Origin: JBKHBQ01 sp046542305
GTDB taxonomy: Bacteria > Bacteroidota > Bacteroidia > Bacteroidales > 4484-276
DNA length: 5,013 nucleotides
Direction: 5' to 3'
Assembly (NCBI GenBank): GCA_046542305.1
Contig: JBKHBQ010000281.1
Span: 1 to 5,013 of the forward strand
How positions within the stretch are numbered: position 1 is the stretch's first letter; the number at the start of each line of letters is the position of its first letter. The notes beneath the pieces are model-generated. The model saw nothing but the letters and a program-made list of their open reading frames with translations. It did not search any database and was not told the DNA's origin. Shown here piece after piece: positions 1 through 5,013 of the stretch. Position numbers and translations under genes: made by a program.

Positions 1-95
1 AGCCATTGACCGTCTGACAGCCTCCGGGAACATCACACTTCAAACATCACACATCTTACATCGGACATCAAACAGCGTCTCACCCATAAAAAAAT
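1..95. other. Left-edge intergenic stretch, no gene seen
   Basis: This is the sequence downstream of the amidohydrolase stop codon. On the transcribed (minus) strand the stop is followed at once by a run of seven T, but I see no GC-rich hairpin before it, so a terminator cannot be called. A degenerate 7-bp tandem repeat fills positions 30-71. Positions 1-29 show nothing I recognise; they could belong to a neighbouring gene cut by the window edge, but the piece is too short to judge. Confidence 0.6.
30..74. repeat. Degenerate heptanucleotide tandem repeat, six units
   Basis: Six 7-bp units lie head to tail without a gap: ACATCAC, ACTTCAA, ACATCAC, ACATCTT, ACATCGG and ACATCAA, followed by a partial unit (ACA). 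Five of the six begin with exactly ACATC and the other differs by one base, while positions 6 and 7 of each unit vary freely. Read on the transcript strand of the adjacent gene the unit is NNGATGT. The array starts about 20 bp after the amidohydrolase stop codon. Fixed phase with two variable positions per unit points to an old, diverged microsatellite-like array rather than to chance. No function can be assigned. Confidence 0.75.
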
Positions 96-1742
96 CTACC
101 TGCCAAAAACTTCCTCGCCGCCCACAAAGGTTTGAAGCACCTTTACGTGAGGCAGTTCTTCGCCTGGGATTTCCATGATGTCTTTTTCGAGGACTACGAA
201 ATCGGCCATTTTGCCGGGTTCGAGGCTGCCTTTTTCGTTTTCTTCAAAGGCGGCTTTGGCGGCCCAGATGGTCATACCGCGCAGGGTTTCTTCGCGGGTG
301 AGGGCGTTTTCCGTTTGAAAACCGTTTTCAGGCCAGCCCTTTAAGTCTTTTCGCACAACGGCTGCGTAAAATGTATATAACGGATTAATGTTTTCGATGG
401 GAAAATCGGTGCCCAGGGGAATCCAGCCGGTTTGTTCCAGCAGTTGTTTGTAGGCATAGGCACCCTTCATGCGCTCAGGACCGATGCGGTCGCCGGCCCA
501 GTACATGTCGGAAGTGGCGTGGGTAGGCTGCGACGAAGGCACAATATCATATTTTCCGAACAGGTCGAAATCTTCGGGCGCAACAATCTGAACGTGCTCG
601 ATGCGCCAGCGGCGATCGTTATTTCCTTTCAGGGCTTCGCCGTAAAGCTGAAGCATTAGCCGGTTTGCCGAATCGCCAATGGCATGGGTGCATACCTGAA
701 AGCCTTTCTCGTAAGCCGTTTTACAAATGTCGCGGATGGAATCGGGGGTGCGGAGGATCAGGCCGGTATTGCCGGGATCGTCGCTGTAATCCTCAAGCAG
801 CCTGGCGCCGCGCGAACCCAGCGCACCATCGGCGTAAAGCTTGATGGAACGGATATTCAGGTGATCGGTCTTGTAGATGCCCTGATGCACAAAATTTTCA
901 AAATTTTCGTCCGTCGGGGTCAGCATCACGTACATGCGCATTTTGAGGTCGCCCGATTTGTTCAGCGAATCAATCACATCGATCTCCTTCTTTACCAGCC
1001 CGGCATCATGCACGCCGGTGAGGCCCACGGCAAAGCAGTTTTTCTGCGCCACCAGTAATGCTTCGGCCATTTGCTCCTCATCCGGTTCGGGGATGATATC
1101 GGTTACCAGTTCAATGGCATTGTCGATCAGCACGCCGGTGGGTTCGCCGTTTTTCATGATCACATCCCCGCCTTCCACTTTGGTGTCTGCGGTGATTCCT
1201 GCCAGTTCCATTGCCTTGCTGTTCACCAGCGCGGCATGACCGTCGATGCGGGTAAGGATTACCGGATTTTCAGGGAAAAGCTCATCCAGCTTCTCTTTGG
1301 TAGGAAATTCCTTCACGGGCCAGTCGTTCTGGTCCCATCCCCTGCCCTCGATCCAAAATGCCGACGGAAATTTTACATGATGCGCCCGGACGATGTCGAG
1401 GATCTCGTCGAAAGATTTTGTATCCACCAGATCGGCGCGTTTGAGCAGCCCGAGGCCATAGCCGTAAAAATGACAATGTGCATCAATAAATCCGGGATAC
1501 AGCGGCTTACCGGTCATGTCGAGGGTTTGGGAAGCTTCGTATCTTCCGGTGATCTCCCCGGCAGTTCCGGTGGCAAGGATCTTTCCGCCCTTCACAGCCA
1601 TGGCTTCCGCTACGGTAAAATTGTCATCCACCGTGTAGATGCGGGCATTGGTAAGGATCAAATCAGCTTTTTCCATAGGATTGCACGCAGTTAGTATCAC
1701 AAATAATAAAAACAGCAAATAATTTCCGTGTTTGTTCATCAT
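96..1742 (-). CDS. Lipoprotein metal-dependent amidohydrolase, YtcJ-like (amidohydrolase family 3)
   Basis: A 548-residue protein, full length for the YtcJ/NfdA-like branch of the amidohydrolase superfamily, which hydrolyses amide-type bonds with bound metal; the substrate of this member is unknown. Seen in the sequence: a lipoprotein signal peptide with lipobox LTAC and lipidated Cys20, so the enzyme should be membrane-anchored and probably periplasmic. An N-terminal beta segment follows (about 27-80), then the metal motif DAHCH with His89 and His91, the family-typical segments IEGRGWDQNDW (131-141) and DGHAALVNS (167-175), GVHDAG (243-248), IKLYADGALGS with Lys301, THAIGD with His353, IEHVQ with His383, and GTDFP with Asp446. 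The C-terminal segment GSLEPGKMADFVVL (505-518) closes the composite beta domain. All expected metal-site residues are present, so it should be active. Two adjacent ATG codons (1742-1740 and 1739-1737) could each start translation; no Shine-Dalgarno sequence chooses between them. The gene begins 59 nt after the ATPase stop and may be the last gene of the transport operon or a separate unit. Family is secure; substrate and link to transport are not. Confidence 0.93.
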   Translation of the reverse strand: MMNKHGNYLLFLLFVILTACNPMEKADLILTNARIYTVDDNFTVAEAMAVKGGKILATGTAGEITGRYEASQTLDMTGKPLYPGFIDAHCHFYGYGLGLLKRADLVDTKSFDEILDIVRAHHVKFPSAFWIEGRGWDQNDWPVKEFPTKEKLDELFPENPVILTRIDGHAALVNSKAMELAGITADTKVEGGDVIMKNGEPTGVLIDNAIELVTDIIPEPDEEQMAEALLVAQKNCFAVGLTGVHDAGLVKKEIDVIDSLNKSGDLKMRMYVMLTPTDENFENFVHQGIYKTDHLNIRSIKLYADGALGSRGARLLEDYSDDPGNTGLILRTPDSIRDICKTAYEKGFQVCTHAIGDSANRLMLQLYGEALKGNNDRRWRIEHVQIVAPEDFDLFGKYDIVPSSQPTHATSDMYWAGDRIGPERMKGAYAYKQLLEQTGWIPLGTDFPIENINPLYTFYAAVVRKDLKGWPENGFQTENALTREETLRGMTIWAAKAAFEENEKGSLEPGKMADFVVLEKDIMEIPGEELPHVKVLQTFVGGEEVFGR

Positions 1743-1779
1743 GCAAAATATTTGATTCCGGTTGGCAGCGAATTTAAAA

Positions 1780-1803
1780 AAAAATCCTGTTAATAAGGTT
1801 TTT
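1780..1803 (-). terminator. Candidate weak hairpin with T-run after the ATPase gene
   Basis: On the minus strand, AAAAACCT, a 7-nt loop and AGGATTTTT can pair as a stem with one unpaired A, overlapping the ATPase stop codon (TAA at 1804-1802). The downstream arm runs into nine consecutive T (plus-strand A run 1776-1784). The layout resembles an intrinsic terminator, but only three pairs involve G or C, so it should be weak. It could lower rather than stop transcription into the amidohydrolase gene, or be a chance result of AT-rich spacer sequence. Confidence 0.25.
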
Positions 1804-2812
1804 ATTTACTTTCCAGAAATGTCAGCACCTCCTGTATTGATTCGAATAAGATGGGTTCAAGCTTCGATGATTTCCGTACGCTGAACATGTGGGATGGCTG
1901 CAGGGTTATTTCGGCAGCAGTACTTTCCCCGGATTGTGTGACTACTTTAAAGCCTCTTCTTTCCAGTGCATGGATCAGCCAGTTGTATTTCAATCCCTCC
2001 CCCTCTACCCGCACAAATTCCTTTTGCGGTGTGTGAAACCTGAAGGTGCCGGTTCCGGAATCGAAGCGGGTTTGTTCGCGGTTGAAGAAATTTCCGAACT
2101 CGCCTTTCAGCACAAGGTCTTCCGGAATACCTGTAACCAGGCCGCTGTTTTTCCCGATCAGCCAGATGCGGTCTGCAAACTGCATGGCCAGGTTGATATC
2201 GTGTGTGGAAAGCAGCACAGCTTTTTGGTGCTGCCAGGCGGCTTTGCGCAACAACTGCAGGATTTCGACCTTGCTCGGGAAATCCAGAAATGCCGTGGGT
2301 TCGTCCAGCAGGATGATCGGCGTTTCCTGGGCCAGCGACTTGGCGATCATCACTTTCTGGCGTTCGCCGTCGCTCAGTTCGTCGAATTTCCGGTTCTGAA
2401 GGCCGGTAATGCCAATGTGTGCCAGCGACTGCGCAACCATCCGGTGATCTTCATATCCTAACCTTCCCAAAAATCCTGTATAAGGCGCCCGGCCAAATGC
2501 AACCATTGAATACACATCCATGTTTCCCACATCCACCGGTTCGGTAAGCACCACGCTGACCAGCCGCGACATCTGTCCGGCGGTCATATCCTCAACACGC
2601 TCTTCTCCGATGCGCACAGATCCCCCTAAAGCTTCCTGAAAACCTCCGAGGGTGCGGATCAGCGTAGATTTCCCCGATCCGTTGGGTCCGAGCAAACAGG
2701 TAATCTCTCCATTGTTCAAATGAAGATTCAGATCACGATGCAGCGCTGTTTCGCTTCGCTTATTGCGATAGCCGATCGAAAGCCTCCTGGTATGTAGTGC
2801 CGGTGTTTTCAT
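1802..2812 (-). CDS. ABC importer ATP-binding protein, FecE/BtuD type, with C-terminal extension
   Basis: A 336-residue cytoplasmic ATPase that would power the adjacent permease in uptake of an iron-siderophore, heme or corrinoid ligand. Seen: Walker A GPNGSGKST (42-50), the signature LSDGERQK (146-153), Walker B IILLDEP (166-172) with catalytic Glu171, a D-loop ending FLD (175-177), and the switch histidine in STHD (His204). The stretch VVLTEPVDVGNMDV followed by FGRAPY is characteristic of this subfamily, but the usual Q-loop glutamine aligns with Thr90 and the signature has Asp-Gly-Glu in place of Gly-Gly-Gln. The nucleotide-binding domain ends near residue 250. About 85 further residues follow, with a predicted strand-helix-strand pattern (for example EFVRVEGEGLKYNWLIHALE, 265-284); typical FecE or BtuD proteins are about 250-255 residues. 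The ATG lies 2 nt after the permease stop, so translation is probably coupled. The ligand cannot be read from this subunit. Confidence 0.95.
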   Translation of the reverse strand: MKTPALHTRRLSIGYRNKRSETALHRDLNLHLNNGEITCLLGPNGSGKSTLIRTLGGFQEALGGSVRIGEERVEDMTAGQMSRLVSVVLTEPVDVGNMDVYSMVAFGRAPYTGFLGRLGYEDHRMVAQSLAHIGITGLQNRKFDELSDGERQKVMIAKSLAQETPIILLDEPTAFLDFPSKVEILQLLRKAAWQHQKAVLLSTHDINLAMQFADRIWLIGKNSGLVTGIPEDLVLKGEFGNFFNREQTRFDSGTGTFRFHTPQKEFVRVEGEGLKYNWLIHALERRGFKVVTQSGESTAAEITLQPSHMFSVRKSSKLEPILFESIQEVLTFLESK

Positions 2813-2814
2813 GA

Positions 2815-3879
2815 TCAGGCGGCATGTTTAAACTGATGACGATTGATAATGATCCACACCACTACCGGCGCCCCGATCAGCGAAGTGATGGCGTTGATGG
2901 GCAGCGCCCCGTCGAAGCCAGGCATTCGTGCGATAAGGTTGCACACCAAAGCCAGCAAGGCACCCGAAAGAATAGTCCCCGGTACATTTACCAGGTGGTC
3001 GGAGGTTTGAAAAAGATTCCTGCTCAGATGTGGCACGGCCAGTCCCAGAAAGGCAATGGGGCCGCAATAAGCTGTGACGGTGGCTGTGAGTACGCCGGTG
3101 ATCAGGATGATTATTATCCGCGACCTCCCCACCCTCACACCGAGATTGGCCGCGTAATGTTCACCCAGCAACAGCGCGTTCATGGGTTTGATCATCAATG
3201 CTGAGGCTAACATACCCAACGTGATCACCGGAATAAAAAACCGGAGCTGCGGCCACGAAACATTGGCAAAACTGCCCAGCCCCCAAATGATAAAGGCCTG
3301 CAGATCTTCCTTCAGACTGTAAAACTGCAGGACGCCTACAATGGCAGTTACTGCGTAAGCTATCATGATGCCGATGATCAGCACCATGGTATTGCTTCTG
3401 AAACGTGCGGCGATGGCGGCAATCACCAGCAAAACCGCGTATGCGCCGGCAAAAGCGGCTACAATCACGGAAAGATTTCCCGTCACCTGGTTGAGCACGA
3501 TAAATTTTCCGGTAGGCAGTGCAATGAAGAGCATCATCACAGCCACACCCAGGCTCGCGCCCGAGCTGATGCCCAGTACTGAAGGACCGGCCAGCGGGTT
3601 GCGGAAAAGTGTCTGCATCATCAATCCGGCAATGCCCAGGGCAGCGCCGGCCAGCAGTGCCGTAACAGCCTGTGGCAGCCTGGCATGAATAATGATCCCT
3701 TCCCAGGCTGCATGTTCTGCCGTTGCGCCTGAAATGATGCCCAGCACAGCCGAAACAGGTATGGAAACCGAACCCCAGAGGATGTTCAGAACAAAAACAA
3801 CCAGCACCATCAGCACCATCAGTAACAACCTGAGCCTGGTCCGGTGATTCCTGCGCCGGTATGTTTCAGGTAAAATCAT
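2815..3879 (-). CDS. ABC importer permease, FecCD/BtuC family
   Basis: A 354-residue polytopic inner-membrane protein of the FecCD family, the channel of type II importers for siderophores, heme and cobalamin; it normally works as a homodimer with about ten membrane helices per subunit. Seen: a basic N-terminus (RRRNHRTRLR, 8-17) followed by the first hydrophobic helix, then the family hallmark RLPQAVTALLAGAALGIAG (67-85; most members have RLPR), QTLFRNPLAGPSVLGISSGA (89-108), WGLGS (199-203), GPIAFLGLAVPHLSR (273-287, the region expected to hold the ATPase-coupling helix) and LPINAITSLIGAPVVVWII (326-344). Length matches the family. I chose the ATG at 3879-3877 because it overlaps the binding-protein stop as ATGA and gives the usual N-terminus. 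The frame stays open to an earlier ATG at 4011, but those 44 residues are out-of-frame binding-protein sequence without family character. The ATPase gene follows after 2 nt. Confidence 0.95.
   Translation of the reverse strand: MILPETYRRRNHRTRLRLLLMVLMVLVVFVLNILWGSVSIPVSAVLGIISGATAEHAAWEGIIIHARLPQAVTALLAGAALGIAGLMMQTLFRNPLAGPSVLGISSGASLGVAVMMLFIALPTGKFIVLNQVTGNLSVIVAAFAGAYAVLLVIAAIAARFRSNTMVLIIGIMIAYAVTAIVGVLQFYSLKEDLQAFIIWGLGSFANVSWPQLRFFIPVITLGMLASALMIKPMNALLLGEHYAANLGVRVGRSRIIIILITGVLTATVTAYCGPIAFLGLAVPHLSRNLFQTSDHLVNVPGTILSGALLALVCNLIARMPGFDGALPINAITSLIGAPVVVWIIINRHQFKHAA
3876..3879 (-). other. ATGA stop/start overlap between binding protein and permease
   Basis: The permease start ATG (3879-3877) and the binding-protein stop TGA (3878-3876) share bases. 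No Shine-Dalgarno-like sequence precedes the ATG, so re-initiation by the terminating ribosome is the likely way the permease is translated. This overlap decides the permease start and supports one operon for the three transport genes. Confidence 0.85.
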
Positions 3880-5013
3880 GGAAGTAAACGATAATATGTT
3901 GGCTGATGATCCGGCAACAAATCCGGATGAAAAATGCTGATGTAATCCGCCAGGATCACCTGAGGCTCCAGCAGGCCTTTCTGGAAATATGGTGTTTTTC
4001 TGGTATTGCAAACCAGCACCTTTTTGTTTTTAACTGCCTCGAAATCCGCATAGCGTGCATCTTCAGCAAGCAAAATGCTGTAGGTAAACGGTTCGTCCGA
4101 AAATACGACAAACCGCCAGAAATCGGCTTGAATGCCTTTATGGTAAACGGCTTCGAAATCCATGGTAAGACTTCCACGGTCGGAATTCTCAGCCCACAGA
4201 TAACGTGCGCCTGCATCTGCAATGAATCGGGCAAGGTAGCTGTTTCCGCCAGGCAGCGCCCAGAATCCGCCGTACTGTTTCCCCGACAGCACCGTCGGCC
4301 GGTACGAAACATTCTCTGACAAACCTTTAAGCCGGTTATATGAAGTTTTGATCGAATCGAAGATTTGTGCGGCCTCCTGTTCTTTTGCTGTAAGCACGCC
4401 CACCATTTTGATCCATTCAGCACGTCCCAGCGGATGCGGCTCGAGGTAGTCGCCATTGGGAACGATCGTAAATCCGGCCTGCCTGAGCAATTCGAAACCC
4501 TGCCCCTCCTGCGGCGACACCATCATCATTTGCGGAGAAAGACGGATCAGCTCCTCGAGCTTAAAATGATCGCCAATGCCAATCTCCCTGATCCTGCCCT
4601 CTTCATGCAGGTGCCTGAATTCATCAGAAACCACGTAATCGGCGCTGCTCACCCCCACCAGCCTGTCGATGGCATCAAGCGCATCCAGGAACGATAGGTG
4701 CGTGGCCGAAAGGCAAACCATCCGTGTGACCGGAATTTCAAGAACCTGTCCGTCCAAAAAATCGTAACCGCCGGCTGTATCGTTCACCAGGTAAAATTTC
4801 TCACCGGCAGCATTTTCATTCCACGGATCGCTGATATACAGCACGCGATAGCCGTCGAAATCCTCGATCCGAAAGCCGGTGGCTATTTCAGGTGAGTATT
4901 CCGACAGGGTGCCGCCGGAGTTTTCCTGCTTATTATCCCTATTTTCCGTACATGCGGAAAGAATTGCCATAACAATCAACAGCCGGAAAAAGATATGGAT
5001 CTCGGGAAATTTC
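3876..5013 (-). CDS. ABC importer substrate-binding lipoprotein, FecB/BtuF type (5' end cut)
   Basis: This is the periplasmic ligand-binding component (Peripla_BP_2 / TroA-like fold) that would deliver a metal chelate to the neighbouring permease. The frame is open to the right edge, giving 378 visible residues without an in-frame ATG ahead of the signal peptide. Numbering from the edge, an Arg-containing start (HIFFR) leads into the hydrophobic stretch LLIVMAIL and the lipobox LSAC with Cys21, so it is a lipoprotein. Lobe 1 carries VCLSATHLSFLDALDAIDRLVGV (starting near 99, ending near 121) and EIGIGDHFKLEELIRLSP (143-160). A long helix (about 199-231) links the lobes, and lobe 2 ends in the tail DLLPDHQPTYYRLL (364-377). 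Internal starts at TTG 4979 or ATG 4970 would cut into the signal peptide. The first visible full codon is AAA preceded by G, so an ATG straddling the edge (5015-5013) is a plausible true start. The ligand is unknown: siderophore, heme and corrinoid all fit. Confidence 0.88.
   Translation of the reverse strand, partial: KFPEIHIFFRLLIVMAILSACTENRDNKQENSGGTLSEYSPEIATGFRIEDFDGYRVLYISDPWNENAAGEKFYLVNDTAGGYDFLDGQVLEIPVTRMVCLSATHLSFLDALDAIDRLVGVSSADYVVSDEFRHLHEEGRIREIGIGDHFKLEELIRLSPQMMMVSPQEGQGFELLRQAGFTIVPNGDYLEPHPLGRAEWIKMVGVLTAKEQEAAQIFDSIKTSYNRLKGLSENVSYRPTVLSGKQYGGFWALPGGNSYLARFIADAGARYLWAENSDRGSLTMDFEAVYHKGIQADFWRFVVFSDEPFTYSILLAEDARYADFEAVKNKKVLVCNTRKTPYFQKGLLEPQVILADYISIFHPDLLPDHQPTYYRLLP

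Noticed and set aside
42..86. A 15-codon minus-strand open frame running through the heptamer repeat.
   Set aside because: It is too short, follows the repeat pattern, and has no start signal or conserved character.
891..908. Perfect 9-bp direct repeat (AAAATTTTC twice).
   Set aside because: It encodes ENFENF inside the amidohydrolase (residues 279-284) and is a small coding duplication; no regulatory role is suggested.
1071..1694. A 207-codon open frame on the plus strand opposite the amidohydrolase.
   Set aside because: It is antisense to a well-conserved enzyme gene, its translation has no recognisable motifs, and its length is expected from the codon usage of the opposite strand.
1743..1775. 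Possible Bacteroidota-type promoter (TAnnTTTG) before the amidohydrolase, from the sequence ATATTTTG near the start codon.
   Set aside because: The match is one base short of the consensus, sits directly against the start codon, and has no TTTG element at the right distance upstream.
1889..2461. A 190-codon open frame on the plus strand opposite the ATPase.
   Set aside because: It is a shadow of the ATPase gene with no family features; all ABC motifs are on the minus strand.
2812..2817. Palindrome TGATCA at the permease-ATPase junction.
   Set aside because: It arises from the stop codon TGA, the 2-nt gap and the start codon; a 6-bp palindrome here is expected by chance.
3802..3819. Perfect 9-bp direct repeat (CAGCACCAT twice).
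   Set aside because: It lies in the first membrane helix of the permease and encodes part of a Met-Val-Leu-rich stretch; this is ordinary low complexity in a hydrophobic segment.
3880..4011. Upstream extension of the permease to an ATG at 4011 (44 more residues).
   Set aside because: It would overlap the binding-protein gene by over 130 bp, and the extra residues show no membrane or family character. The ATG at 3879 has a classic ATGA overlap and gives a normal-length FecCD protein.

Overview
The window looks like an ordinary piece of a Bacteroidota chromosome, probably class Bacteroidia. This rests on the protein families (long lipoprotein and FecCD/FecE-type homologues typical of that phylum), on the absence of Shine-Dalgarno-like sequence before every start, and on two lipoprotein signal peptides ending in LSAC and LTAC. 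It is inferred by eye and not confirmed by a search. All genes lie on the minus strand and read from right to left.

Layout in transcription order. (1) At 3876-5013 is a lipoprotein substrate-binding protein of the FecB/BtuF type; its start codon lies just beyond the right edge. (2) At 2815-3879 is a FecCD/BtuC-type permease, which overlaps the binding-protein gene by 4 bp (ATGA). (3) At 1802-2812 is a FecE/BtuD-type ATPase that starts 2 nt after the permease stop. It carries an extra C-terminal region of about 85 residues and non-consensus Q-loop and signature residues. (4) After a 59-nt gap containing a weak AT-rich hairpin and a T-run, 96-1742 encodes a lipoprotein metal-dependent amidohydrolase of the YtcJ type (amidohydrolase family 3). 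(5) Positions 1-95 are non-coding as far as can be seen and contain six head-to-tail degenerate 7-bp repeats of consensus ACATCNN.

The first three genes form a complete type II importer (binding protein, permease, ATPase) for a metal-chelate ligand such as a ferric siderophore, heme or a cobalamin/corrinoid. The ligand cannot be assigned, because the outer-membrane receptor and any riboswitch or Fur box would lie upstream of the right edge. The amidohydrolase may be co-transcribed, but its link to uptake is only positional. No wholly new system is evident. The points most worth checking are the heptamer repeat array, the ATPase variants and its C-terminal extension, and the importer-amidohydrolase linkage.
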